DNA of 64,000 nt from Leclercia adecarboxylata (GTDB lineage Bacteria; Pseudomonadota; Gammaproteobacteria; Enterobacterales; Enterobacteriaceae). Under the pieces are notes generated by a model. It worked only from the letters and a program-made list of their open reading frames with translations. It did not search any database and was not told where the DNA came from. The stretch's first letter is position 1. Each line of letters starts with the position of its first letter. A program made the translations under genes and the position numbers. This document shows positions 1-9,755 of this stretch, piece after piece. The stretch spans positions 3,720,001 through 3,784,000 of the forward strand of contig NZ_CP098325.1 of assembly GCF_023639785.1 (NCBI RefSeq), read 5' to 3'.

Positions 1-1257
1 GGCATGATCCCGCGCCAGCTTCTCGATCTTCGCCTTCTCGCTTTCCGGCACCCCGGCAACGATCAGGTTCTGGTTGGCGGTGATACGGAATTCGCCCTTG
101 TGGATCTTCGCGATCTCCAGCAGGCCGGTTTTCAGCGGACGACCTGGATAATCCAGAATACGGCCGTTTTCAATAAACAGCGTCAGGTGCCATTTATTGT
201 CGATACCCTTAACCCAGCCGATGCGATCCCCGCGCCCGGTGAATTCGTACGGGCGGATCGGCTCAAACTTAATGCCCGCGCGGCGCTCCACTTCGGCTTT
301 GAAGGTCTCAACGCCCACGCGCTCGAGGGTGTATTTGGTCTTGGCGTTTTTACGATCGGTACGGTTGCCCCAGTCGCGCTGGGTAGTGACGACCGCTTCC
401 GCCACCGCCAGGGTGTGCTCCAGCGGCAGATAGCCAAACTCGCTCGCGGTACGGGCATAGGTGTTCTTGTTCCCGTGCTCAATAGAGAGCCCGCCGCCCA
501 CCAGCAGGTTAAAGCCCACCAGCTTGCCGTTCTCGGCAATCGCCACGAAGTTCATGTCGTTGGCGTGCAGATCGATATCGTTCTGCGGCGGGATCACCAC
601 CGTCGTTTTGAACTTACGCGGCAGGTAGGTCTGGCCGAGGATCGGCTCTTCGTCCGTGGTCGCGACCTTCTCCTGATCGAGCCAGATCTCAGCATAGGCG
701 CGGGTGCGCGGCAGCAGATGCTCGGAGATCTTCTTCGCCCACTCGTAGGCCTCGGCGTGCAGCTCGGACTCGTACGGGTTAGAGGTGCAGAGCACGTTAC
801 GGTTCATGTCGTTGGCGGTGGCCAGCGCGTCCAGCCCGACGGAGTGCAGCATCTGGTGTACCGGCTTCACGTTCTTCTTGAGAATACCGTGGAACTGGAA
901 GGTCTGACGGTTGGTCAGACGGATGCTGCCGTAGATAGTGTTGTCATGGGCAAACTTGTCGATCGCCTGCCACTGTGTGGTGGTAATGATCCCACCCGGC
1001 AGACGGCAGCGCAGCAGCATCGCATGACGCGGCTCCAGCTTCTGTTCGGCACGTTCGGCGCGGATATCACGATCGTCCTGCTGGTACATGCCGTGGAAAC
1101 GGATCAGCAGGAAGTTGTCGCCCTTAAAACCGCCGGTCAGGCCGTCATTTAAATCTTCGGCAATGGTGCCGCGCAGGTAGTTACTCTCAACCTTCATGCG
1201 CTCGGCATCAGACAGTTTGCCTTCGACCACCAGAGGGCCAGGATGTTTTTCGCTCAT
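1..1257 (-). CDS. cysI: sulfite reductase hemoprotein beta subunit CysI (3' part missing)
   Basis: The N-terminal 419 residues of CysI are present; the family is about 570 residues long, so roughly the last 150, including the cysteines that bind the 4Fe-4S cluster and siroheme, lie beyond the left edge. The protein starts [15 protein letters not shown] and reads without a break to position 1. CysI is the hemoprotein of the cytoplasmic NADPH sulfite reductase and reduces sulfite to sulfide with electrons passed on by CysJ. Its ATG at 1257 overlaps the cysJ stop codon by one base, so the two are translationally coupled. cysH is expected next, outside the window. Confidence 0.97.
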   Translation of the reverse strand, partial: MSEKHPGPLVVEGKLSDAERMKVESNYLRGTIAEDLNDGLTGGFKGDNFLLIRFHGMYQQDDRDIRAERAEQKLEPRHAMLLRCRLPGGIITTTQWQAIDKFAHDNTIYGSIRLTNRQTFQFHGILKKNVKPVHQMLHSVGLDALATANDMNRNVLCTSNPYESELHAEAYEWAKKISEHLLPRTRAYAEIWLDQEKVATTDEEPILGQTYLPRKFKTTVVIPPQNDIDLHANDMNFVAIAENGKLVGFNLLVGGGLSIEHGNKNTYARTASEFGYLPLEHTLAVAEAVVTTQRDWGNRTDRKNAKTKYTLERVGVETFKAEVERRAGIKFEPIRPYEFTGRGDRIGWVKGIDNKWHLTLFIENGRILDYPGRPLKTGLLEIAKIHKGEFRITANQNLIVAGVPESEKAKIEKLARDHA

Positions 1258-3062
1258 TAGTAGACATCTCGCTGATAACGGCGCTCAACGCGCAGCTCAC
1301 TTAAATATTCATCTGCCGATTCAGTATCCATGCCACCGAATTCAGCAATCACTTCCAGCAAAGCCTGCTCAACGTCTTTCGCCATACGATTGGCGTCGCC
1401 GCAGACATAAATGTGGGCACCGTCATTGATCCAGCGCCACAGCTCCGCGCCCTGTTCGCGCAGTTTGTCTTGTACGTAGATTTTTTCTTTTTGATCCCGG
1501 GACCAGGCCAGATCGATCCGGCTCAGCACGCCCTCTTTGACGTAGCGCTGCCACTCCACCTGATACAGGAAGTCCTCGGTGAAGTGCGGGTTACCGAAGA
1601 ACAGCCAGTTTTTACCTGGCGCTTCGTCGGCAGCACGCTGCTGCATAAAGGCGCGGAACGGCGCGATGCCGGTGCCCGGACCAATCATGATGACCGGGGT
1701 TTCCGGGTTGGCAGGCAGACGGAAGTTGTCGTTGTGCTCGATAAAGACCCGCACCTCGCCCTCCTCTTCCACGCGATCCGCGAGGAAGCTCGACGCGCCA
1801 CCGGCACGGGCACGGCCTTCGATGTCGTAACGCACTACGCCCACGGTGACGTGAACTTCGCTTTCCACTTCAGCCTGCGCGGAGGCGATAGAGTACAGAC
1901 GCGGCGTCAGCGGACGCAGCAGGCCAATCAATGCCTCGGCATCCAGCTGGGCTGGGGCAAAACGGACCATATCGACGATGGGCGTCGTGGCGGCGTAGTG
2001 TTGCAGTTTGGCTTTGTCGCCCACCAGCGGCAGCAGAGATTCGCTCCGGGTCAGGGTGGCGTAGTTCTCCACGATGTTCGCGGTATTCACGGTCAGCTCG
2101 AAATGCCACTGCAACGCCTCAGAAAGCGGCAGGGTTTTGCCGTCCACGTTGACCTGCTCGTCGCCCTTGAGCCACAGCAGCTCAACCAGCTCTTTCACCA
2201 GCGCCGGATCGTTCTGGTACCAGATACCCAGGGCATCGCCCGGCTGGTAGCGCAGGCCGGAGTCGCCCAGATCGATTTCGATATGGCGCACGTCTTTCTC
2301 AGAATCACGGCCGGTGATTTTCTGGTTCACCGACAGGCTCGCCGCCAGCGGCGCTTCTTTGGTGTACGGACTGGTATGGATTTCGTTGACCGTGCCAGTC
2401 GCGGTGGCTGCCGCCTGGGCGGGCGTCTCTGTCGGAACGCGGGCCTTCAGGACATCCACAATGCGCGCGCGCCATTCGGCCGCTGCGGCCTGGTATTCAA
2501 CGTCGGTATCGACGCGATCCAGCAGGCGTTCCGCGCCCAGTTCGGCCAGCTTGCTGTCAAAATCTTTGCCCGACTGGCAGAAGAATTCGTAGGAGGAGTC
2601 GCCCAGGCCGAAGACCGCAAATGCGGTGCCCGCCAGTTTTGGCGCTTTTTTGGAGAACAGGAACTTATGCAGCGCAACCGCTTCTTCAGGCGGCTCACCT
2701 TCGCCCTGGGTGGAGGTCACAACGACAACCAGTTTTTCTGACGCGATTTGCTTAAATTTATAATCCCCGGCGTTCACCAGGTTCACGTTCAGTTTGGCTG
2801 CGAGCAGATCGTCGCGCAGGGCTTCAGCCACGCGCCGGGCATTGCCGGTTTGCGAGGCGGAGATAAGCGTAATTGCCGGGATCTCAGCCGCAGGAGCCGG
2901 TGCACTTGCCACAGCCCCCGGCTGTTGATTGAGCATTCCCCAGAAATAACCGGATACCCAGGCGAGCTGGGTGGGGGAGAAATCAGTGGTGGCCGCCTGC
3001 AGGCGTGCCAGTTGCTCCGGGTTCAGGGGAAGCAAATTTGAAGGTGGGGCCTGTGTTGTCAT
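1257..3062 (-). CDS. cysJ: sulfite reductase flavoprotein alpha subunit CysJ
   Basis: This 601-residue protein has the length of E. coli CysJ (599). A flavodoxin-like FMN domain lies near residues 65-200 ([24 protein letters not shown]), followed by a ferredoxin-reductase-type FAD domain (RLYSIAS) and an NADPH domain ([12 protein letters not shown]). The C-terminus ends in the usual aromatic-containing tail (RRYQRDVY). It takes electrons from NADPH through FAD and FMN to CysI for assimilatory sulfate reduction. The start ATG at 3062 fits the family. The gene heads a cysJIH-type operon that in relatives is activated by CysB under sulfur limitation; that control is known from the family. Confidence 0.98.
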   Translation of the reverse strand: MTTQAPPSNLLPLNPEQLARLQAATTDFSPTQLAWVSGYFWGMLNQQPGAVASAPAPAAEIPAITLISASQTGNARRVAEALRDDLLAAKLNVNLVNAGDYKFKQIASEKLVVVVTSTQGEGEPPEEAVALHKFLFSKKAPKLAGTAFAVFGLGDSSYEFFCQSGKDFDSKLAELGAERLLDRVDTDVEYQAAAAEWRARIVDVLKARVPTETPAQAAATATGTVNEIHTSPYTKEAPLAASLSVNQKITGRDSEKDVRHIEIDLGDSGLRYQPGDALGIWYQNDPALVKELVELLWLKGDEQVNVDGKTLPLSEALQWHFELTVNTANIVENYATLTRSESLLPLVGDKAKLQHYAATTPIVDMVRFAPAQLDAEALIGLLRPLTPRLYSIASAQAEVESEVHVTVGVVRYDIEGRARAGGASSFLADRVEEEGEVRVFIEHNDNFRLPANPETPVIMIGPGTGIAPFRAFMQQRAADEAPGKNWLFFGNPHFTEDFLYQVEWQRYVKEGVLSRIDLAWSRDQKEKIYVQDKLREQGAELWRWINDGAHIYVCGDANRMAKDVEQALLEVIAEFGGMDTESADEYLSELRVERRYQRDVY

Positions 3063-3369
3063 GCGTCGTTATGTTCCAGTAGCAAAGCTGAATTTTTATC
3101 TGAAAGACAGAACAGAGTGTAAGGTTAACGGCGCGGATCATAACAATTAAAGAAGGGATGGAAATAATAAATAACCAAATGGACTAACCTCTTTTAGTTA
3201 TTGTTCTTAACGATAAAACTGATTAATTATCCTGTTGAAAAATATAGTTAAAAAGTGGCCCCACCACGGCCTGAGGGCCCCACTCCCGTAATGGCCGTTT
3301 TAGTTAATGATAAAAAATGTACTTTCCGGTACTCTACGCCGGTTTTTTCCGCATTTTTGAGAGTCCACG
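3063..3369. promoter_or_regulatory. divergent cysJ / queD intergenic region
   Basis: These 307 AT-rich bases separate the divergent cysJ and queD genes. On the minus strand TATGAT at 3142-3137 is a good -10 candidate for cysJ, placed as in the cysJIH promoter of relatives, where CysB binds just upstream. An imperfect GC-rich inverted repeat lies at about 3254-3285 (AGTGG and GGGCCCC with their complements) on the queD side. No convincing small gene was seen. CysB sites are too degenerate to place by eye. Confidence 0.6.
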
Positions 3370-3732
3370 ATGTCCACCACGCTGTTTAAAGATTTTATGT
3401 TCGAAGCCGCCCACCATCTGCCTCACGTCCCGGAAGGGCATAAATGTGGCCGCCTGCACGGGCACTCCTTTATGGTGCGTCTGGAGATCACGGGTGAAGT
3501 CGATCCGCATACGGGCTGGATTATGGACTTCTCCGAACTGAAAGCGGCGTTCAAACCGACCTACGATCGCCTCGATCACTACTATCTGAACGACATTCCG
3601 GGCCTTGAGAACCCGACCAGTGAAGTGCTGGCAAAATGGATCTGGAATGAGATGAAACCGCGGGTACCGCTGCTGAGCGCGGTGATGATCAAAGAGACCT
3701 GCACCGCTGGCTGCATCTATCGCGGGGAATAA
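3370..3732 (+). CDS. queD: 6-carboxy-5,6,7,8-tetrahydropterin synthase QueD
   Basis: The 120-residue protein belongs to the 6-pyruvoyl-tetrahydropterin synthase fold family. It turns 7,8-dihydroneopterin triphosphate into 6-carboxytetrahydropterin, the second step towards queuosine. The zinc histidines are visible at H15, H30 and H32 (GRLHGHSF), and the catalytic cysteine is C26 (GHKCGR). E. coli has Arg where this protein has a second His in EAAHHLPH. The start at 3370 follows GAGAGTCCACG. The last 16 bases overlap the convergent end of the AraC-type regulator gene. queE and queF, from the same pathway, are also in this window. Confidence 0.97.
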   Translation: MSTTLFKDFMFEAAHHLPHVPEGHKCGRLHGHSFMVRLEITGEVDPHTGWIMDFSELKAAFKPTYDRLDHYYLNDIPGLENPTSEVLAKWIWNEMKPRVPLLSAVMIKETCTAGCIYRGE

Positions 3733-6068
3733 TTTTCCTCATCAGAAAGCAACGGCGCGAGCTCAAAGAGCATAAGCGCGTTGCTTTCCAGCGATTCCGT
3801 TATCTGCCAGTCCTCCTGAAGCCGTTCATCACGCATTAATAGCGTAGGACGCGCTTTATGCTCCACCCATCGCCACATCTCTTCATCGGGCCCCCTTTCG
3901 CTGCGTACACCTTCAATCAAGGGAAAGAGCGCGCCGTTGTGCTGGTCAAACAGGTGGCATTTAATCCGCCACCTGCCGCTTAACCCCTTTAACTGGATAT
4001 GGAACTGCTGACGAAAGCGCTGGATGAAGGCCTCTTCGCTGGAGAGCAGCGGGTTAAACACCACCGTATTGCCCAGCAACAGCTGATATCCGTTGTGATG
4101 GCGCAGCAGCAGCAGGTTCTTTTCATTTACCAGCACTTCACCCCGCAGGCGACGCCACAGCCAGAGCACCCAGTAGATAGGGCGAGGCAGGCCGTGGTTA
4201 TACTGCAGGGCAAGGCTGGACGTGTCGATGGTATTGTTGGCCCGCGCCTCGCCCTGTAAACCTGAATTAAGCCAGAACCCCGCCAGCCAGACCTGTTCCG
4301 AGAGACCGAGCAGGTTTTGCATCAGCAGTGCTCCGCGGAAAAACCCGCCGTTAGTCGTGCGGGTATTCCCGGTGAGGGTATTCCACGACAGCAGCCATAG
4401 CGGAAGAGAGAGCCTGCGCTGGCGAAGGGATGTCAGGATCTGCCGGATCTTCTGTACCGGATAGTTTTCTGAGGAGGAGAGATGCGCCGGATCCAGCTGC
4501 GCCAGATCGAGAAGCTCGTTGGCATCGGCCGGACAGGCCAGAAAATCGGCCTGCGTCAGGAGAGTGGAGTTCAACAGCGCCTCGTCGCTTTGCGCAGCGG
4601 CAAAGCGGTGCCAGATCCCGAACGTCGCCTTCGGCAGATACTCGCCCAGCGTCGCCCGCTGGGTCTGCCAGACCTGTGAGCGCGTCTCCTCACTTGCCTG
4701 GGTTGACCAGTGCATCACAAACTGCCAGCTGCCGGTGATATCGGGAGAAAAATGGTTAACCGACTGCTGTAAAAAGCGCGCCAGCAAATCGGTGCGGGTT
4801 GTCAGGCCGGTATGCATTAGCACCGCCCACTGCTTTTGACCAAGCCAGGTGAAGACCTGATGAAGGTTGTACCAGCAGGCGTATCCCGCCATCTGCGGAT
4901 CGTCCCAGCCGCTGGCAAACAGACGGCTGCTGAGGAAGGGCTCCGCGATATCAATCCCGTAAATGGGTATCGCCTCCCCGAGCTTTTCCAGCGCCCGGCG
5001 CACATCCTCGCGCAACAGATCGTCCAGCTCACGCACCGTCACCACCATTCGGGTATGGCGCAGCGGCGCGGAAGGTTTAAGAAGGCGCAGATCAAGCACC
5101 CTTTCCTGCCCCGGATGCGGAGTGAATGACGACGGCTCCCAGCCGCGCGTTTCGGGTTGATTCAACAGGCTGAAGAGCTTATCCACCGCCACCGGGTAGA
5201 GCAGCTCCCCGCTATTTTGGCGTAATCGGGGGGCGCCGGGGTGAGCGCGCCGTTGTTTACGAAACTCGCCCGGCGCCATCTGGTGATGACGCCGGAACAG
5301 ATCGCTCATCATTCGCGTACTGGCAAATCCCTGCTCCAGCGCGATCTGGTGCAGTGGTCGGCTGGTCAGGCGAAGCGCATCCGCGGCCTTTTCCAGCCGC
5401 AGAGTCGTAATGTACTGCATAAAACTGACGCCCATCTCTTTACGAAAGAGACGGGAGAGCCAGGCTTCCGAGACAAATTCACTCTCAGCGATCTCTGCCA
5501 GGGTAATACGTCGGGTATAGCTGGCGTTGATGCGTTCCACCACCCGGGCGATGCGTTTGCTTAAGCCCGGATGGGTTTCCCGCAGGATCAGGCGGGCGGG
5601 TTGCTGAAACCGGCTGGTTAACAGCAGCAGGATCTCGCTCAGCCAGCGGGTCGCCTCCAGCCGATAGCGATGCCGATCGTTAATCAGGGTGCTCACCAGC
5701 AGCTGGCGCAGGAGATGACGTAGCTCATCACACTGCGGCCAGCTGCCTCCGGTCTCAGGTGGAATAGTGTAATCGTGGGCAAAAAAGTCGCTGCACAGCT
5801 GCTGGATCCAGCGTCCGGAAAGCACAACGCGCATCGCCGTATTCCCGCTCTCGCTGGTGAGCTGCCAGCGTTGATTACGGTTGACGATGGTCAGGGTATC
5901 CGCCGCGAGCGTCACCTGCCGCTGGTCAGTTTGCAGTTCGGCGCGGCCTTCCAGCAGCCATAGCAGGGTCAGCGCATCGTCCTCCTCCTGATGAAACTGA
6001 CGAATGTCCTGCACATTTACCGAAAATTCGCTACCCCGTTGCTCCATTTGCCCCTCCAGGGAAGACAA
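3717..6068 (-). CDS. large AraC-family regulator with degenerate GH39-like C-terminal domain
   Basis: At 783 residues this is far longer than a standard AraC regulator. Residues about 1-110 look like a cupin-type sensing domain. Residues about 168-273 are an AraC DNA-binding domain with two helix-turn-helix units ([22 protein letters not shown] and IALEQGF). Residues about 285-783 resemble a GH39 xylosidase-like barrel and sandwich. The spot where GH39 enzymes have the nucleophile Glu (TEWN) reads LSWN at 560-563, and the acid/base NEP region reads FVMHWST at 450-456, so catalysis looks lost. It is divergent from the amidohydrolase and transporter genes and probably controls them. The ligand is unknown. 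The GH39 assignment is by eye. Confidence 0.8.
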   Translation of the reverse strand: MSSLEGQMEQRGSEFSVNVQDIRQFHQEEDDALTLLWLLEGRAELQTDQRQVTLAADTLTIVNRNQRWQLTSESGNTAMRVVLSGRWIQQLCSDFFAHDYTIPPETGGSWPQCDELRHLLRQLLVSTLINDRHRYRLEATRWLSEILLLLTSRFQQPARLILRETHPGLSKRIARVVERINASYTRRITLAEIAESEFVSEAWLSRLFRKEMGVSFMQYITTLRLEKAADALRLTSRPLHQIALEQGFASTRMMSDLFRRHHQMAPGEFRKQRRAHPGAPRLRQNSGELLYPVAVDKLFSLLNQPETRGWEPSSFTPHPGQERVLDLRLLKPSAPLRHTRMVVTVRELDDLLREDVRRALEKLGEAIPIYGIDIAEPFLSSRLFASGWDDPQMAGYACWYNLHQVFTWLGQKQWAVLMHTGLTTRTDLLARFLQQSVNHFSPDITGSWQFVMHWSTQASEETRSQVWQTQRATLGEYLPKATFGIWHRFAAAQSDEALLNSTLLTQADFLACPADANELLDLAQLDPAHLSSSENYPVQKIRQILTSLRQRRLSLPLWLLSWNTLTGNTRTTNGGFFRGALLMQNLLGLSEQVWLAGFWLNSGLQGEARANNTIDTSSLALQYNHGLPRPIYWVLWLWRRLRGEVLVNEKNLLLLRHHNGYQLLLGNTVVFNPLLSSEEAFIQRFRQQFHIQLKGLSGRWRIKCHLFDQHNGALFPLIEGVRSERGPDEEMWRWVEHKARPTLLMRDERLQEDWQITESLESNALMLFELAPLLSDEENYSPR

Positions 6069-6218
6069 ATAATAACGCGCTGTTTTTTGTCATAACGGAA
6101 TTGTATGAAAAACAATCAGAAATAATGCGTCGCTTCACAACAAAAAAGTGCAATTTCCGTCGCTGCGATCGGCATAAACTCGAAATTAGCATTGTTTGAT
6201 AAAAAAAGGATAACAAAA
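6069..6218. promoter_or_regulatory. divergent regulator / amidohydrolase promoter region
   Basis: This AT-rich 150-base gap lies between the divergent regulator and amidohydrolase genes and must hold both promoters. A strong ribosome binding site (AAAAAAAGGA) sits at 6201-6210 before the amidohydrolase ATG. This is the natural place for the regulator to bind, but I could not identify a clear operator repeat by eye. Confidence 0.5.
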
Positions 6219-7388
6219 ATGACACATCCGATTGTTGAAGCACTGCAGAGCAATGAGGCGCAGTTTATTGCGCTGCGCCGCCATTTTCATCAGCATCCCG
6301 AAATCGGTTTCGAGGAGGAGCAAACCAGCCAGCGCGTCGCGGAACTGCTCCAGCAGTGGGGTTACGACGTGCATCGCGGGATGGCCAAAACCGGTGTCGT
6401 AGGCACCCTGAAAGTGGGTAACGGCAATAAACGCCTGGGCCTGCGTGCTGATATGGATGCGTTACCGATGCAGGAGGACAGCGGCAAAGCATGGAGCAGT
6501 ACCGTTGCGGGCAAATTCCACGGCTGCGGCCATGACGGCCATACCACCACCCTGCTCTATGCCGCTGAATACCTGGCGCGCACCCGCAATTTTAACGGTA
6601 CGTTGCACCTGATTTTCCAGCCGGCGGAAGAGCTGCTGTATGGCGGGCGGGTGATGGTGGAAGATGGCCTGTTTGATACTTTCCCCTGCGACCATATTTT
6701 CGGTCTGCATAACATGCCGGGGCAAAAGCTGGGCAAAATTGGCCTGCGCGACGGCGCCATGATGGCCTCTTCTGACACCCTTCACATTGAAGTTAACGGC
6801 GTGGGCGGACATGGTGCCCTGCCGGAACATACCGTTGATGCCACGCTGGTGGCGTGCCACATCACGCTCGCCCTGCAGTCGATTGTGTCGCGCAATATCA
6901 CCCCGTTTGAACCTGCGGTCGTCACCGTCGGCAGTATTCAGGCCGGACATGCGCCCAACATCATCAACGAGAAAGTGCTGATGAAGCTGACCGTACGCAC
7001 GCTGAACGAAAAGGTGCGCCAGACCGTACTGCAGCGTATCCACGACATTGCGGTGGCGCAGGCTGAAAGCTTCAACGCCACGGCCACTATCCGGCATATC
7101 AACGGCAGCCCGGTTCTGACCAATAACCCCGCCGCCAACGAGATGGTGCGCACCGTCGCCCAGGATCTGTTCGGTGCAGATGCGGTCGCCTCCGTCGGTT
7201 CATTTATGGGCAGTGAAGACTTTGCCTTTATGCTCGAGAAGAACCCTGACGGCTGCTACTTCACCATTGGTGCAGGCGACGAAGCGGATCGCTGCATGGT
7301 GCATAACCCGGGCTATGACTTTAACGACAAGATCCTGCTAACCGGTGCCGCGCTCTGGAGCGCCCTGACCGAACACTATCTGCGTTAA
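6219..7388 (+). CDS. M20 family amidohydrolase (hippurate hydrolase / aminoacylase-like)
   Basis: This 389-residue cytoplasmic metallohydrolase belongs to the M20D group, which removes N-acyl or N-aroyl groups from amino acids or related amides. Visible motifs are LRADMDALPM (about 75-84), FHGCGHDGH (about 100-108, with likely metal ligands C103 and H105) and FQPAEE (133-138, catalytic Glu). There is no signal peptide. I chose ATG 6219 because AAGGA lies eight bases upstream; the frame stays open to a TTG at 6192 that has no such site. A transporter gene follows after 26 bases, so the pair is probably an operon that imports and hydrolyses, or exports, an amide-type compound. The substrate cannot be read from sequence. 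Confidence 0.88.
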   Translation: MTHPIVEALQSNEAQFIALRRHFHQHPEIGFEEEQTSQRVAELLQQWGYDVHRGMAKTGVVGTLKVGNGNKRLGLRADMDALPMQEDSGKAWSSTVAGKFHGCGHDGHTTTLLYAAEYLARTRNFNGTLHLIFQPAEELLYGGRVMVEDGLFDTFPCDHIFGLHNMPGQKLGKIGLRDGAMMASSDTLHIEVNGVGGHGALPEHTVDATLVACHITLALQSIVSRNITPFEPAVVTVGSIQAGHAPNIINEKVLMKLTVRTLNEKVRQTVLQRIHDIAVAQAESFNATATIRHINGSPVLTNNPAANEMVRTVAQDLFGADAVASVGSFMGSEDFAFMLEKNPDGCYFTIGAGDEADRCMVHNPGYDFNDKILLTGAALWSALTEHYLR

Positions 7389-7414
7389 TCGCGTATCCCC
7401 AGGAGGGCTGCACA

Positions 7415-8809
7415 ATGAGTACCGTTCCCCTGACAGGCACCCCGGCTTTCGCAGGTAACGATCGACTGCTGGCGGGGATTGTTCTGAGCGTTCTGACATT
7501 CTGGTTATTTGCCCAGTCGGTGATCAACGTGGTGCCGGCCATGAAAAATAGCCTCGATATTTCCCTGGAGACGCTCACGCTGGCGGTCAGCCTCAGCGCG
7601 CTGTTCAGCGGCTGCTTTGTGGTTGCCAGCGGCGGCTTTGCCGATAAGTTTGGCCGCGTGCGCCTGACGGTGATCGGCCTGGCGCTGAGTATTGTCGGCA
7701 GCGGCCTGCTGTTTCTGGCCCGGGAGCCGGTGCTCTTTCTGCTGGGACGGGCGATCCAGGGGCTGTCCGCAGCCTGCATTATGCCCGCCACGCTCGCGCT
7801 GATTAAAACCTGGTATGAAGGCAAAGCGCGCCAGCGGGCGATCAGTTTTTGGGTGATTGGCTCCTGGGGCGGCAGCGGCCTGAGCTCGTTCGTGGGCGGC
7901 GCGATCGCCACCAGCCTGGGCTGGCGCTGGATATTTGTTTTCTCCATCGTAATGGCTCTGGCGGCGCTGCTGCTTATCCGCGGCACGCCCGAAAGCCGAA
8001 GCGCCAGCGCCGGTCAGCATAAGCTGGATATTGGCGGGCTGGTGAGTTTTGTCTGTATGCTGGTGCTGCTCAATCTGTTTATCAGCAAGGGCCACAGCTG
8101 GGGCTGGAGTAGCGGCCTGTCGCTGACGGTACTGGGGGCGGCGATCCTCGCGGCGCTGGGCTTTATCATGACCGGCCTGCGGAAGGGCGATGCGGCGCTG
8201 ATTGATTTTGCGCTGTTTAAAAACCGGGCCTACAGCGCGGCGGTGCTCTCCAACTTTATGCTCAACGGCTGTATTGGCACCATGATGATTACCAGCATCT
8301 GGCTGCAGCAGGGCCATCATCTGACCCCTTTGCAAACCGGGATGATGACGCTGGGTTATCTGGTGACGGTGCTCGCCATGATCCGCGTGGGGGAGAAACT
8401 GCTGCAACGTTATGGCGCCCGCCTGCCGATGATGACCGGCCCCGTGCTGACCGCGATCGGCATTACCTTTATCTCCTGCACCTTCTTAAGCAAGGAGATC
8501 TACATCGTGACCGTCTTTTTCAGCAACGTCCTGTTTGGACTGGGGCTGGGCTGTTACGCCACGCCATCGACGGACACGGCAGTAATGAACGCCCCTGAGA
8601 GTAAAGTCGGCGTGGCGTCGGGAATTTATAAGATGGGAAGTTCGCTGGGTGGAGCAATGGGGATCGCCGTGACGGCTTCACTGTACGCCCTGCTGCTGCC
8701 GCTGGGTATGGCCAGTGCCGCCCAGTACGCGCTGCTGTTTAACAGTGCGATTTGTCTCAGTTCGGCGGTGGTGACCTGGGCATTATTACCCAAGCTGCAG
8801 GCCCCTTAA
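7415..8809 (+). CDS. MFS transporter, DHA2-like with 14 predicted membrane segments
   Basis: The 464-residue protein is an inner-membrane major facilitator with about 14 hydrophobic segments. It carries the loop motif GGFADKFGRVRL after the second segment and resembles the EmrB/QacA/SmvA drug:H+ antiporter group. AGGAGG lies twelve bases before the ATG. The gene follows the M20 amidohydrolase closely and probably moves its substrate or product. DHA2 proteins are usually exporters, but a few relatives in catabolic clusters import. Its direction and substrate are inferred only from context. Confidence 0.85.
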   Translation: MSTVPLTGTPAFAGNDRLLAGIVLSVLTFWLFAQSVINVVPAMKNSLDISLETLTLAVSLSALFSGCFVVASGGFADKFGRVRLTVIGLALSIVGSGLLFLAREPVLFLLGRAIQGLSAACIMPATLALIKTWYEGKARQRAISFWVIGSWGGSGLSSFVGGAIATSLGWRWIFVFSIVMALAALLLIRGTPESRSASAGQHKLDIGGLVSFVCMLVLLNLFISKGHSWGWSSGLSLTVLGAAILAALGFIMTGLRKGDAALIDFALFKNRAYSAAVLSNFMLNGCIGTMMITSIWLQQGHHLTPLQTGMMTLGYLVTVLAMIRVGEKLLQRYGARLPMMTGPVLTAIGITFISCTFLSKEIYIVTVFFSNVLFGLGLGCYATPSTDTAVMNAPESKVGVASGIYKMGSSLGGAMGIAVTASLYALLLPLGMASAAQYALLFNSAICLSSAVVTWALLPKLQAP

Positions 8810-8829
8810 TCACAGGGGCCGCAGGGCTG

Positions 8830-9501
8830 TCAGGCGATATTGAGGTACTTGTGCGTCTGCATCGACAGACGCCAGTTCCGCGCAATACAGGTCTCGATAC
8901 AGAGGCGCGTGGCGTCTTCTTTCTGGGAGATCGGCTGCAGGGCAATCACCCGCTGCTTGTCGTCGGTTAAGGTTTCCAGCAGTTCGTCCAGGGCTTCGAT
9001 ATCGCGTACGCGACCGACCGGGTGCTTGATCTCGTCCGCGCGTTCCAGCGCCTGGGACAATACGTCGTAACCGCCGCGCATGTTCACTTTTGGCGAGACC
9101 GTCACCCAGGTGGTGTGGGTACAACGCACTTCGTGGGTGCCGCTGGTCTCAATCTGGCAGCTAAAGCCGTTGCTTTCCAGCAGCATGGTAAGCGGCATAA
9201 GGTCGTGAATGCAGGGTTCCCCACCGGTGATCACCACGTGGCGCGCCGTCCAGCCCTGACGGCCGATGATCGCCAGCAGATCGTCGGGGTTTGCTGCGCC
9301 CCATTTGTCGCTCTCTTTGGTTTTCGCCAGAATGCTGAACAGTGAAACTTCCCGATCGCTGAGCGTTTCCCAGGTATGTTTGGTATCACACCAGGCGCAG
9401 CCAACCGGGCATCCCTGCAGACGAATGAAAATAGCGGGAACGCCGGTGAAGTAACCCTCGCCTTGCAGGGTCTGGAACATCTCGTTAATCGGGTACTGCA
9501 T
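8830..9501 (-). CDS. queE: 7-carboxy-7-deazaguanine synthase QueE (radical SAM)
   Basis: This 223-residue protein matches E. coli QueE in length. The radical SAM cluster cysteines are C31, C35 and C38 in the compact CxxxCxxC form (CPVGCAWC). QueE rearranges 6-carboxytetrahydropterin, the QueD product, into 7-carboxy-7-deazaguanine on the queuosine path. The start ATG at 9501 has AGAGAT upstream. It converges with the MFS gene, leaving only 20 bases between their stop codons. Confidence 0.97.
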   Translation of the reverse strand: MQYPINEMFQTLQGEGYFTGVPAIFIRLQGCPVGCAWCDTKHTWETLSDREVSLFSILAKTKESDKWGAANPDDLLAIIGRQGWTARHVVITGGEPCIHDLMPLTMLLESNGFSCQIETSGTHEVRCTHTTWVTVSPKVNMRGGYDVLSQALERADEIKHPVGRVRDIEALDELLETLTDDKQRVIALQPISQKEDATRLCIETCIARNWRLSMQTHKYLNIA

Positions 9502-9755
9502 AGTTATCTCTGGTCAGATTTACGGGGGGGCATTATTGCAGATCGCACATAATCAGGCAAAACAACCCCGGCCAGGAATTTATTGCGGTCAGTTTAAGGA
9601 TAGCCAGGCCCATAGCTTCAGGGTGGAAAACCCTTGTCAGAGGGCTATGTTAAAAACATGAAAACTTACGCTACGCTTTTAAGATATCGCCCACCCGGCT
9701 CGGGTCGATGTTAACCCCCTTGACTGAGTCGCCATCAGAATACTGGACAAGCAGA
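9502..9755. other. queE / glucosyltransferase divergent intergenic region with a nested stem-loop
   Basis: The gap holds the queE promoter on the minus strand and whatever drives the glucosyltransferase on the plus strand. At 9611-9649 there is a nested palindrome: CATAGC (9611-9616) pairs with GCTATG (9644-9649) and encloses AGGGT/ACCCT (9620-9624 and 9630-9634). It has no U-tract, so it is not an obvious terminator. It does not match the preQ1 riboswitch types I know. Confidence 0.5.

Noticed and set aside
9502..9755. Possible preQ1 riboswitch upstream of queE
   Set aside because: The region is in the right place by pathway, but neither the preQ1-I hairpin with A-rich tail nor other known classes could be matched.
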